Assembly (NCBI GenBank): GCA_965230665.1
Contig: CBDDLM010000004.1
Coordinates: forward strand, 2,604,001-2,668,000
DNA from: JAGNRR01 sp965230665
GTDB taxonomy: Bacteria; Bacteroidota; Bacteroidia; Chitinophagales; Chitinophagaceae
DNA: 64,000 nt
Reading direction: 5' to 3'
Under the pieces are notes generated by a model that was not told the origin of the DNA, searched no databases, and was given only the letters and a program-made list of their open reading frames with translations. A program made the translations under genes and the position numbers. Shown here piece after piece: positions 38,575 through 45,975 of this stretch (position 1 is the stretch's first letter; each line of letters begins with the position of its first letter).

Positions 38575-38862
38575 TTATACTTTTTCCTTAGCTTGTGCGA
38601 TGCTGGTATCAATCAGTTTAATATACTGATTAATCTGTCTGATCATTTTGGCTTTGTCTTTACTATTAGCCACAGTTGATGCTGTAAGTGCTTTATTCTT
38701 TTCTGCTTCCAAGGCATTCATACTTTTAGCAAGGGCAGACTCAAGTTTCTTTTTATCCGCACGAAGCGTCTTAATTTCCTTTTGCGCACTTTGATGAGCA
38801 TTGACTAAGTTTTCAACCTTAGTTTTGAGTTTATTTAGTTCATCTTGAAGCGCCGCTTTCAC
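38575..38862 (-). CDS. Small coiled-coil protein, possibly ZapB-like
   Basis: 95 residues, almost all of it one long heptad-pattern helix rich in Lys, Glu, Ala and Leu (LNKLKTKVENLVNAH, TLRADKKKLESALAKSM). The last part (MIRQINQYIKLIDTSIAQ) resembles the C-terminal I..L.R.ID.CIA.L motif of small coiled-coil proteins that sit upstream of zapA in many Bacteroidota. No zapA is next to it, so a division role is only a suggestion. The ATG at 38862 is 78 bases from the divergent HerA-like gene. Confidence 0.7.
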   Translation of the reverse strand: MKAALQDELNKLKTKVENLVNAHQSAQKEIKTLRADKKKLESALAKSMNALEAEKNKALTASTVANSKDKAKMIRQINQYIKLIDTSIAQAKEKV

Positions 38863-38940
38863 GATCTAAAAATAAAACATTAATTTAATCAATACATAAA
38901 GATTAAGACACAATTCACTCACAATTAGTAAATTGCGCCT

Positions 38941-40497
38941 ATGAGTTTTCAAGACGAGATGAAAGAGGCCTATACCTTTGAAGGTGAAAGTGCCCTAATA
39001 GGTTGCGGAATGTTTGCAGGCGAGGCCATTGATGGTTTACAAATTAATATTCCTCTTAAGACCTTAAATCGACATGGCTTGATTGCAGGAGCTACAGGAA
39101 CAGGTAAGACCAAGAGTTTACAGGTGTTGGCTGAGAGTCTGAGTGATGCGAGTATTCCCGTTTTATTAATGGATATTAAGGGTGATCTAAGTGGATTAGG
39201 TGCGTCTGGAACGAATAACAAACATATAGAAAAGAGAAGTCGTCATATTGGAATAGATTATAAACCAAGTGCTTACCCGTTAGAACTTCTTACATTGAGT
39301 GAACAACCCGGTACTCGATTAAAAGCTACGGTAACGGAATTTGGTCCTGTGTTGCTGTCAAAAATACTGGACTTGAATGATACGCAGGAAAGTATCATTT
39401 CCATGATCTTTAAATATTGCGACGATAAGAAATTGCCTATACTCGATTTAAAAGATTTTATTCGTGTACTTCAATTTGTCACCAATGAAGGAAAGGATGA
39501 GTTGAAGGCGGACTATGGAAATGTATCTTCACAAAGCGTTGGTACGATCTTGCGTAAAGTGATCGGGTTACAACAGCAAGGAGCCGATAAGTTCTTTCAA
39601 GAGAAAAGCTTTGAGGTAGACGACCTGATGCGCATCGATGACGATGGACGGGGGATAATCTCTACACTTCGAGTTATGGATATGCAGGACAGACCTAAAA
39701 TGTTCTCTACCTTTATGTTACAAATGATGGCAGAGCTTTATGGAAGCCTGCCAGAAGAAGGAGACTTGGAAAAACCAAAGTTGGTCATTTTTATAGATGA
39801 GGCGCATCTTGTATTTAACGATGCTTCTAAGGCTTTGTTGGAACAGATTGAAAATGTTGTTAAGCTCATTCGTTCTAAAGGAGTGGGGATTTTCTTCATC
39901 ACTCAAAACCCAACCGATATCCCAGCTTCAATTTTAAGTCAGCTAGGGATGAAAATTCAGCACGCTTTGCGGGCCTTTACCGCGAACGATCGAGATGCTA
40001 TCCGAAAAGCAGCTAAGAACTTTCCACTTTCGGAGTATTACCGAGCGGATGAGTTATTAACTGAAATGGGAATAGGCGAGGCATTTATATCCTTACTTGA
40101 TGAAAAAGGACGACCAACTCCCTTGGTCCATACTTTGATGCGTGCACCAAACTCTCGTATGGATATTCTTTCGGAAGATGAGATTCGGGATATTGTATCA
40201 AAATCGAAGATTTCTGCAAAATACAATCAGGCAATAGATAGCGAGAGTGCTTATGAAATGCTCAATGAGAAGTTAGAAGAAGCCACAAAGGAGAAAGAGA
40301 AAAAGGAAAAAGAAACACCTAAGAAATCAGGAAGGAAAAGGAAAGAGAAAAGCACATTAGAAACAATATTAACCAGTCCGACGACAAGACAAATTGGACG
40401 AACTGCAGCAAGCATTCTCACGCGCACTTTACTAGGTGTGCTTGGACTTGGTGGGACGACGCGTCGACGTAGAAGAAAAAAATCTAGTTGGTTTTAA
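38941..40497 (+). CDS. HerA-like ATPase, DUF853 family
   Basis: 518 residues. RecA-fold ATPase of the HerA/FtsK superfamily: Walker A GATGTGKTKSL (50-60), LLMDIKGDLSGLG, Walker B LVIFIDEAHLVF (about 281-292), sensor IFFITQNPTDIP and the Arg-finger region QHALRAFTANDRDAI. This arrangement is that of DUF853 (E. coli YjgR type) proteins, whose role is not established; the superfamily includes DNA translocases. The C-terminal 100 residues are a charged, low-complexity linker (EKEKKEKETPKKSGRKRK) ending in a very basic TRRRRRKKSSWF, which could bind nucleic acid or membrane. No NurA-type nuclease gene is adjacent. Confidence 0.88.
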   Translation: MSFQDEMKEAYTFEGESALIGCGMFAGEAIDGLQINIPLKTLNRHGLIAGATGTGKTKSLQVLAESLSDASIPVLLMDIKGDLSGLGASGTNNKHIEKRSRHIGIDYKPSAYPLELLTLSEQPGTRLKATVTEFGPVLLSKILDLNDTQESIISMIFKYCDDKKLPILDLKDFIRVLQFVTNEGKDELKADYGNVSSQSVGTILRKVIGLQQQGADKFFQEKSFEVDDLMRIDDDGRGIISTLRVMDMQDRPKMFSTFMLQMMAELYGSLPEEGDLEKPKLVIFIDEAHLVFNDASKALLEQIENVVKLIRSKGVGIFFITQNPTDIPASILSQLGMKIQHALRAFTANDRDAIRKAAKNFPLSEYYRADELLTEMGIGEAFISLLDEKGRPTPLVHTLMRAPNSRMDILSEDEIRDIVSKSKISAKYNQAIDSESAYEMLNEKLEEATKEKEKKEKETPKKSGRKRKEKSTLETILTSPTTRQIGRTAASILTRTLLGVLGLGGTTRRRRRKKSSWF

Positions 40498-40537
40498 AGT
40501 AAACACCTCTTTACACGTCTATTCTTGAAAAACAGGA

Positions 40538-41383
40538 ATGAAATTATCCTATCATAAACCTGAAGAACATTCGATGTTTCAAATGAGTGACTTTAGTTGC
40601 CCTATTGAAAATAAAAAAATGAATCAGGAACCCTTGTTTAGAATTATCTGGGTATACAAAGGGCAGCTAGATCTAATCATAGATACGGTAGCTGTTTCAA
40701 TAACGGAGAACCATCTATTATTCTTAACTCCCCATAACAAGGTAGAAGTTGTTTCGGAAGACTTTCAAGCGTTATCGATTGCATTTAATAAAGAGTTTTA
40801 TTGTATCAATACCAATGATCACGAAGTATCCTGTTATGGTTACTTGTTCTATGGTTCGAGCAAAGTGCCTATTGTAGATTTGAATGAAGAGGATACAAGA
40901 AGCCTAGGGCTAATTTTTGAAGTATTGCGCGAAGAGTTAAAATATGAGGACCATATTCAAGGTGAGATGTTGCGCATTGTGCTCAAAAGATTGTTAATTA
41001 AAAGTACTCGACTCACGAGACAGCTATTGTTGAATCCCAAGATTGCAGATAATAAACTGGATGTTATTAGGAAATATAATGTTTTAGTTGAAATGCATTT
41101 TAAGGAGAAGCATAAAGTAAAAGATTATGCAGAGCTATTGTTTAAATCTCCCAAGACACTGTCCAATCTCTTTAAACAATATAGTGATCAGTCCCCACTA
41201 CAGGTTATTAATGAACGCTTGATCCTAGAAGCGAAAAGACTCCTTTCGAATTCTCAGATGAACATAGAAGAAATATCAAATACACTTGGTTTTGTAGAGA
41301 CGCCTCATTTCTCAAAGTTTTTTAAAAAACAAGTGGGCGTAGCACCTAATTTTTTTCGAAAAGAAGCCCTTAAAGCAGGTTAA
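40538..41383 (+). CDS. AraC family transcriptional regulator
   Basis: 281 residues. The N-terminal cupin-like sensor region (about 1-120; LDLIIDTVAVSITENHLLFLTPHN) is followed by two helix-turn-helix motifs at about 185-278: VKDYAELLFKSPKTLSNLFKQ and IEEISNTLGFVETPHFSKFFKKQVGVAPNFF, the second being the AraC signature. It lies 93 bases upstream of the AhpD-like gene on the same strand, so it may control that gene; this is inference from position. The ligand is unknown. Confidence 0.9.
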   Translation: MKLSYHKPEEHSMFQMSDFSCPIENKKMNQEPLFRIIWVYKGQLDLIIDTVAVSITENHLLFLTPHNKVEVVSEDFQALSIAFNKEFYCINTNDHEVSCYGYLFYGSSKVPIVDLNEEDTRSLGLIFEVLREELKYEDHIQGEMLRIVLKRLLIKSTRLTRQLLLNPKIADNKLDVIRKYNVLVEMHFKEKHKVKDYAELLFKSPKTLSNLFKQYSDQSPLQVINERLILEAKRLLSNSQMNIEEISNTLGFVETPHFSKFFKKQVGVAPNFFRKEALKAG

Positions 41384-41418
41384 GGGAAAAATGTACAATT
41401 CTTAAGGAAAGATGTGCA

Positions 41419-41449
41419 TTGTGCGGAAGTTGGTATCGTGCCACCTTTG
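41419..41449 (+). promoter_or_regulatory. Promoter of the AhpD-like gene
   Basis: TTG at 41419-41421, 20 bases, then CACCTTTG at 41442-41449, one mismatch to TAnnTTTG. It ends 27 bases before the ATG and lies in the gap after the AraC gene, so the two genes can be expressed separately. Confidence 0.65.
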
Positions 41450-41476
41450 TTTTCGTAAACAATTAAATAAAAAATC

Positions 41477-42016
41477 ATGACAACACAAACAAAAATTAAC
41501 GTACCAACGAGAGACCAAGTAGATGAAAAAAGCCAAGCAATTTTTGATCAGTTAAAAGGACAATTAGGCATGGTGCCCAACCTTTATGCTACAATTGGTT
41601 ATTCGAGTAATGCTTTAGGAAGTTTTCTTGGATTCTCTGGAGAGGCAGGTAAGGGAACTTTTACGGCTAAGGAAATTGAGGCCATTAAATTAGCTGTTTC
41701 AGATGCGAATAATTGTGTGTATTGTAAATCGGCTCACACTGCTATTGCAAAAGGGGCAGGGTTTACTGAGGAGGATACGGTTTCTCTACGAAAAGCGACT
41801 ATTGAGGATGCCAAGCTTAACGCACTTACTACCTTAGCAAGGGAGGTGGCCTTAAACGCTGGACATGCAAGTGAGGAAACCAAAGAGCGATTTTTTGAGA
41901 TAGGGTATAATGAAAAAGCGTTGATTGATTTCGTAGCGGTTGTTATCTCAGTAACATTTACAAACTACGTACACGGGCTAACTAAAGTTGATGTGGACTT
42001 CCCAGTAGTGGAATAA
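41477..42016 (+). CDS. Carboxymuconolactone decarboxylase / AhpD-like protein
   Basis: 179 residues, all helical. The AhpD-type redox motif is complete: Cys80-V-Y-Cys83-x3-His87 (NNCVYCKSAHTAIAKGAG). Proteins with this motif act as thiol-dependent peroxide or alkylhydroperoxide reductants, or are of unknown substrate; the N-terminal KGQLGMVPNLYATIGYS part is typical of the peroxidase-related subgroup. It follows an AraC regulator, has its own promoter, and ends in a strong terminator. The specific substrate cannot be told from the sequence. Confidence 0.88.
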   Translation: MTTQTKINVPTRDQVDEKSQAIFDQLKGQLGMVPNLYATIGYSSNALGSFLGFSGEAGKGTFTAKEIEAIKLAVSDANNCVYCKSAHTAIAKGAGFTEEDTVSLRKATIEDAKLNALTTLAREVALNAGHASEETKERFFEIGYNEKALIDFVAVVISVTFTNYVHGLTKVDVDFPVVE

Positions 42017-42042
42017 GAACTCATAAAATAGAATAACACGTG

Positions 42043-42077
42043 AACACCATTATTATAATAATAATGGTGTTTTTTTT
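42043..42077 (+). terminator. Terminator after the AhpD-like gene
   Basis: Near-perfect inverted repeat AACACCATTATTAT / ATAATAATGGTGTT (42043-42071) then a T-run to 42077. The T-run touches the stop codon of the convergent gene. Confidence 0.88.
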
Positions 42078-42306
42078 ACTTAGGAACTCGTTTAATTGCA
42101 ATAATTACTGAACTCGTACTTTTATCAAGTTTGAAGTTCGTACTAAGCATACCTTCTATCTGTCTAGCGTTATCATAGCTGCATGAGTAGCTGGCCATTA
42201 TATCCTCTCCATCGCGTTCCGTAGCTTCAATTTTAAGCACCTCATAATTGTATGAACCTTCGGTAGCCGCCAATTCTTGCATTTTTTGAATCAGGTCTGA
42301 AATCAT
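42076..42306 (-). CDS. Small conserved-looking protein of unknown function
   Basis: 76 residues from the ATG at 42306 (an upstream TTG at 42342 would add 12). It has a mixed alpha/beta pattern: helix MISDLIQKMQELAAT, strands YNYEVLKIEATER and SSVIIAIKRV. No family was recognised and no signal or membrane segment is present. It lies 36 bases downstream of the EamA transporter stop on the same strand and is probably co-transcribed with it. Confidence 0.6.
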   Translation of the reverse strand: MISDLIQKMQELAATEGSYNYEVLKIEATERDGEDIMASYSCSYDNARQIEGMLSTNFKLDKSTSSVIIAIKRVPK

Positions 42307-42342
42307 ATTTCGAAAATTACGATACAAGAAATCAAAAAGCAA

Positions 42343-43257
42343 CTATCGTCTAATGAATATTCGGCGTAGATTGAGTCGTTTGCGGATTTTGTTATCCGCA
42401 GGTAACATACTTATAGAGTGAATCATGACGCTGCCCCCTATTAAAGATATCCCTAACACAAACCCCCAACCGAGTGCTTGTTTACCAGGGTAAAAGATAA
42501 GAGCAAGCACAATACCATAAACAGGCTCCAAGTTTACCATAAGTACCGTTGTAAAGGATGAAAGTTTCTTAAGAGCTTCTAATGCAAGCGCTTGTCCCCA
42601 TACGGTACAGAATAAGCTTAGTACAATTAACCAAACCCAATCCATAACTAATGGAGCAAAACTGACCTTGGGGAAATAGGCCATATAAATAGGCATCAGA
42701 AGACTTAGAAATAGGAAACCAGCAAATATTTCATAGAAAGCCACAAGCCTAGGTGAGTAGCCATCTACTATTTTTTTGTTCATGACAGTAAATAAAGAAG
42801 ATAAAATGGCTGCTAGTACACCCATACCAATACCAACGGCATACTTAAACTCAAACCGATAAATAAAATACATACCCAGTAGGGCAATGAACCCAATGAA
42901 CATCTCTTTATAGTTGAATTTACTTTTGAAGAAAAAAGGCTCTAAAATGGAGGTAAATATGCCGGCTGTGGCTAAACAAACCAAGGCGATGCTAGCGTTC
43001 GCATATTTAATCGCTCCATAAAAACAGCACCAGTGAATAGCTATTATCGCTCCAATAAGACCAAATTTGAGCATTTCTTTGATGGAAATCATCAATTTTT
43101 CCTTTCTTAAGAGAAGTAGAATAAGGAAGAATAAGGAGCTTAGAAGCACTCTATACCAGACAAGTGGAAAAGCTTCGAGCTCAATAGCATGCCCCAAAAC
43201 ACCAGTAAATCCCCATAGAAATACCGCTAAATGCATTTTGAGAAGCGCTTGTTTCAT
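42343..43257 (-). CDS. DMT superfamily (EamA) transporter
   Basis: 304 residues from the ATG at 43257; the frame is open upstream, but the extra 20 residues would run into the rpmI promoter. Ten hydrophobic helices in two EamA repeats (first starting LKMHLAVFLWGFTGVLG, second GVLAAILSSLFTVMNKKI), with the usual Pro-Gly and small-residue patterns (YFPKVSF, LEPVYGIVLALIFYPG). Inner-membrane metabolite exporter or importer; the substrate is unknown. It is divergent from rpmI with 79 bases between them. Confidence 0.88.
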   Translation of the reverse strand: MKQALLKMHLAVFLWGFTGVLGHAIELEAFPLVWYRVLLSSLFFLILLLLRKEKLMISIKEMLKFGLIGAIIAIHWCCFYGAIKYANASIALVCLATAGIFTSILEPFFFKSKFNYKEMFIGFIALLGMYFIYRFEFKYAVGIGMGVLAAILSSLFTVMNKKIVDGYSPRLVAFYEIFAGFLFLSLLMPIYMAYFPKVSFAPLVMDWVWLIVLSLFCTVWGQALALEALKKLSSFTTVLMVNLEPVYGIVLALIFYPGKQALGWGFVLGISLIGGSVMIHSISMLPADNKIRKRLNLRRIFIRR

Positions 43258-43283
43258 AATTTTGCACAAAGTAGCGCATTTAA

Positions 43284-43314
43284 TTGGCGATTTCCAAAAG
43301 AAAAAATACCTTTG
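43284..43314 (+). promoter_or_regulatory. Promoter of rpmI-rplT
   Basis: TTG at 43284-43286, 20 bases, then TACCTTTG at 43307-43314, a full match to the Bacteroidota promoter. The -7 element ends 22 bases before the rpmI ATG, leaving no room for an infC leader or an L20-binding structure upstream. Confidence 0.8.
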
Positions 43315-43336
43315 CACTCCTTAATTTTTTGAGTAT

Positions 43337-43537
43337 ATGCCAAAAATGAAAACACACTCCGGTACTAAGAAGCGTTTTAGCGTTACTGGATCTGGAAAGA
43401 TAAAGAGAAGAAAGGCTTTTACAAGTCACATTTTGACCAAAAAGTCAAAGAAGCGTAAGCGTAATTTACGTCATGCAGGTGTTGTAGATAGTACAAACGA
43501 GCGCTTAATCAAACGATTACTTGTAATCGGCGGATAA
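43337..43537 (+). CDS. rpmI: 50S ribosomal protein L35
   Basis: 66 residues, the standard length. The signature start PKMKTHSGTKKRFSVTGSGK and the basic stretch HILTKKSKKRKRNLRHAG are typical of L35. It is followed by rplT after 31 bases. The usual upstream partner infC is absent; its place is taken by a divergent transporter gene. Confidence 0.97.
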   Translation: MPKMKTHSGTKKRFSVTGSGKIKRRKAFTSHILTKKSKKRKRNLRHAGVVDSTNERLIKRLLVIGG

Positions 43538-43568
43538 TAAAAATTAAGAAGCTAAAAAATAATTAGAA

Positions 43569-43913
43569 ATGCCACGTTCAAAAAATTCAGTTGCTAGTAA
43601 AGCACGTAGAAAAAAGGTTATAAAGCAAGCCAAAGGCTTTATCGGTAAACGTAAAAACGTATATACGGTTGCGAAGAATGTTGTAGAAAAGGGGATGACC
43701 TATAAGTTTAGAGGTCGTAAACTAAAGAAACGCGATTATCGCGCTCTTTGGATAGCCCGTATTAATGCAGCAGCTCGTGAGGAGGGATTGAGTTATAGTG
43801 TCTTGATGGATAAATTGAATAAGAAAGATATTCCTTTAAACAGAAAAGTATTGGCGGATTTAGCAATGAACGAACCTGAAACGTTCAAAAGCATTGTTGA
43901 GCAGGTAAAGTAA
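43569..43913 (+). CDS. rplT: 50S ribosomal protein L20
   Basis: 114 residues, normal length. Signatures PRSKNSVASKARRKKVIKQA, FIGKRKNVYTVAKN, RDYRALWIARINAAAR and SVLMDKL.KKDI.LNRKVLADLA. An essential assembly protein of the large subunit. Transcribed with rpmI from the promoter at 43284. It ends three bases from the stop of convergent ispE; there is no room for a terminator of its own between the genes. Confidence 0.97.
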   Translation: MPRSKNSVASKARRKKVIKQAKGFIGKRKNVYTVAKNVVEKGMTYKFRGRKLKKRDYRALWIARINAAAREEGLSYSVLMDKLNKKDIPLNRKVLADLAMNEPETFKSIVEQVK

Positions 43914-43916
43914 AGA

Positions 43917-44723
43917 CTAGCAGATAAATTCTTCAAAGCCAGTATCTATTTTGATATTGGCTTTTTTGTTTTTAGGAAATATCCCAAACATTGCACTTCC
44001 GCTTCCACTCATAGAAGCATAAAGGGCCCCCCCATCATATAGTTGTTTCTTTAGATCGGATAATATAGGCTCTTTCTTGAAAACACTGTACTCAAAATCA
44101 TTGATCAGATTCTTTTTCCAATTTGTGATAGGAGCGCTTAGGGTGGTGTGTAAATCAGCTTGTTCCTTTTGTGGCACGACTCCAGAATACGCCATAGCTG
44201 TACTTATATGGATAGCAGGTGCAATTAACTGAATAGTATACAGAGATAGGTCTAGGTTGATAGGAGACAAAATCTCACCACGGCCTGTGGCTATTGCTGG
44301 TTTATTCTTAATAAAGAAAGAGCAATCGCTTCCTATCTCCGCAATCCATTCCTCTTGTTGTTCAATAGAGATATCTAATTCTAAAAAAGAGATTAGCTGA
44401 TGTAAAAAGAACGCTGCATCAGCAGAGCCACCACCTAGACCTGCACCAAAAGGAATATTTTTCAATAAATGAATGTCTAAGCGTGGCAGGGAGTCCAATT
44501 TACGATGAAGCAAGTCATAGGTCTTTACGATAATATTATCCTTAGGAGCATTATCTAATGTCTTGCCAGATTGTCTAAAACCAAAGGATATTGTTCGATG
44601 AAATTCCAAAGCGTCATGAATAGGAATTGGATACATACAAGTACGTACCTCATGGAATCCGTCTTCTCTTTTACCTAAAATTTGTAGACCAAGATTAATC
44701 TTAGCATTTGGAAAGCAAATCAT
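43917..44723 (-). CDS. ispE: 4-diphosphocytidyl-2-C-methyl-D-erythritol kinase
   Basis: 268 residues. A GHMP-family kinase acting in the non-mevalonate (MEP) route to isoprenoids; it phosphorylates CDP-methylerythritol. Signatures: N-terminal FPNAKINLGLQI with the catalytic Lys, the ATP loop IPFGAGLGGGSADAA, and a C-terminal MSGSGSAMFG. Its presence implies the MEP route rather than mevalonate. The hpf gene lies upstream on the same strand, separated by a terminator, so ispE probably has its own start signal in the short gap. Confidence 0.95.
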   Translation of the reverse strand: MICFPNAKINLGLQILGKREDGFHEVRTCMYPIPIHDALEFHRTISFGFRQSGKTLDNAPKDNIIVKTYDLLHRKLDSLPRLDIHLLKNIPFGAGLGGGSADAAFFLHQLISFLELDISIEQQEEWIAEIGSDCSFFIKNKPAIATGRGEILSPINLDLSLYTIQLIAPAIHISTAMAYSGVVPQKEQADLHTTLSAPITNWKKNLINDFEYSVFKKEPILSDLKKQLYDGGALYASMSGSGSAMFGIFPKNKKANIKIDTGFEEFIC

Positions 44724-44736
44724 TCCGTGTAAAAAT

Positions 44737-44760
44737 AAAACCCCTTACCGAGGTAAGGGG
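44737..44760 (-). terminator. Terminator of hpf
   Basis: On the minus strand: CCCCTTACC / GGTAAGGGG with a 2-base centre (44741-44749 with 44752-44760), followed by a T-run. It lies 12 bases after the hpf stop and 14 bases before the ispE start. Confidence 0.85.
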
Positions 44761-44772
44761 TCTTTAATTGAA

Positions 44773-45078
44773 TTAATGTGTTGCCAGCAGTTTTTCTTTA
44801 TGTCGTTTAATTTGTTTCGTCATTGACTGAAAACAGTGATCGAAACTTTCTTCAAAAGTTTTTGATTCGTGCTTGATAAAGAAAGTGTGGCCGGGAATAT
44901 GGACCTTAATTTCCGCAACTTTATCCTTGATGTTATGTACAACATTATCTAGTTTTAGAAATACATCTACGGTCGTAATTCGATCATGGAAGGTTGAAAG
45001 TTTTTGAATTTTTTCGTTGACAAGGTCGGTCAACTTAGAGTCAGCGGTAAAACGCTGCGTATTGATTCTTACGTCCAT
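44773..45078 (-). CDS. hpf: Ribosome hibernation-promoting factor (short HPF/RaiA type)
   Basis: 101 residues, the length of short HPF. Binds the 30S subunit decoding region and holds ribosomes inactive in stationary phase. Seen: MDVRINTQRFTAD.KL.DLVNEKI.KL start, VDVFLKLDNV, VAEIKVHIPG, FDHCFQSMTKQIKRHKEKL with a basic C-terminal helix. The long-HPF dimerisation domain is absent. Divergent from acpS with about 150 bases between them. Confidence 0.9.
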   Translation of the reverse strand: MDVRINTQRFTADSKLTDLVNEKIQKLSTFHDRITTVDVFLKLDNVVHNIKDKVAEIKVHIPGHTFFIKHESKTFEESFDHCFQSMTKQIKRHKEKLLATH

Positions 45079-45215
45079 AAATTTGAAGTTTAAGTGATGA
45101 ATAAATTTCTATCACTCTAAAGATAGTGCGGGAACAATTTATTAACAAATGAAAATTTGTAAAAATTGTTCATTTTTCACTTTTTAACATTCGTAGCAAT
45201 TCATGAACAGATCAG

Positions 45216-45223
45216 TATCTTTA
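45216..45223 (+). promoter_or_regulatory. Possible -7 element of the acpS operon
   Basis: TATCTTTA ending six bases before the acpS ATG at 45230. No TTG lies at 20 bases spacing. If used, the mRNA would be almost leaderless. Confidence 0.4.
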
Positions 45224-45229
45224 CGGTTT

Positions 45230-45607
45230 ATGATAGCTGGTATTGGAACGGATTTGGTAGAGATTGCTAGGATAGCGGATAAGATAGGGCGAAGCGAGGA
45301 TTTCAAACACCATGTATTCGCGGCAGGAGAGATTGCGTATTGCGATGGCATGAAGAATCCTGCCATGCATTATGCCGCTCGATGGGCAGTAAAAGAAGCT
45401 TTTCTAAAAGCCTATGGGGTAAAGTTTATTGGTAACCAGCGTTTACCTGAAATTGAAACAATCAAGGATGAACATGGAAATCCGGATATTAAATTACAAG
45501 GAGAAACCTTAGCAGGTTTTCGAGAGAAGGGTTTTACCTGTGCTCATGTAAGCATTTCGCATACGGACACACATGCTATGGCCTATGTTATTATTGAGAA
45601 AGAATGA
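45230..45607 (+). CDS. acpS: Holo-[acyl-carrier-protein] synthase
   Basis: 125 residues from the ATG at 45230 (an upstream in-frame ATG adds nine residues not typical of the family). It transfers the phosphopantetheine arm from CoA to acyl carrier protein. Motifs: N-terminal IAGIGTDLVEIARI with the Mg-binding Asp, RWAVKEAFLKAYG with the second acid, and the end VSISHTDTHAMAYVII. It overlaps the next gene by four bases (ATGA), so translation of the two is probably coupled. Confidence 0.95.
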   Translation: MIAGIGTDLVEIARIADKIGRSEDFKHHVFAAGEIAYCDGMKNPAMHYAARWAVKEAFLKAYGVKFIGNQRLPEIETIKDEHGNPDIKLQGETLAGFREKGFTCAHVSISHTDTHAMAYVIIEKE

Positions 45608-45975
45608 AAGTAAGAGTAGATAAATATTTGTGGGCTATCCGTGTTTTTAAGACAAGGACAATGGCCTCGAATGCCTGCTCAAAGGGAAAGGTAAAAATAG
45701 ATGGTGTGGCAGTGAAGGCTTCTAGAATAGTGAATGTCGGTGATCGTTTTGATATTACTACCGAGGCTCGAACTTGGAATATAGAAGTAAAAGGACTGAT
45801 CGAAAAAAGAGTTAAATATACCGAAGCAATAGAGCATTACGTAGATCATACACCAGAAGAGCTCAGAACGAAAGAACGGCCTATGGCAACTAGCTTTTAT
45901 ACAGGAAAACGATTGAGCAAAGTAGGACGACCTACGAAAAGACAACGAAGAGATTTAGACGATTTTCTGGGCTAA
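45604..45975 (+). CDS. S4-domain RNA-binding protein, HSP15-like
   Basis: 123 residues. The N-terminal S4 domain (VRVDKYLWAIRVFKTRTMASNACSKGKVKIDG) is followed by a charged C-terminal region (YTGKRLSKVGRPTKRQRRDLDDF) as in HslR/HSP15, which binds the 50S subunit carrying a free nascent chain. It is the middle gene of a three-gene operon; it overlaps acpS by four bases and the next gene by one. Confidence 0.9.
   Translation: MKVRVDKYLWAIRVFKTRTMASNACSKGKVKIDGVAVKASRIVNVGDRFDITTEARTWNIEVKGLIEKRVKYTEAIEHYVDHTPEELRTKERPMATSFYTGKRLSKVGRPTKRQRRDLDDFLG

Noticed and set aside
42031..42050. CACGTG near 42038 as a possible parS site
   Set aside because: The flanks do not fit GTTnCACGTGnAAC, and the sequence lies at the base of a terminator hairpin 14 kb from parAB.
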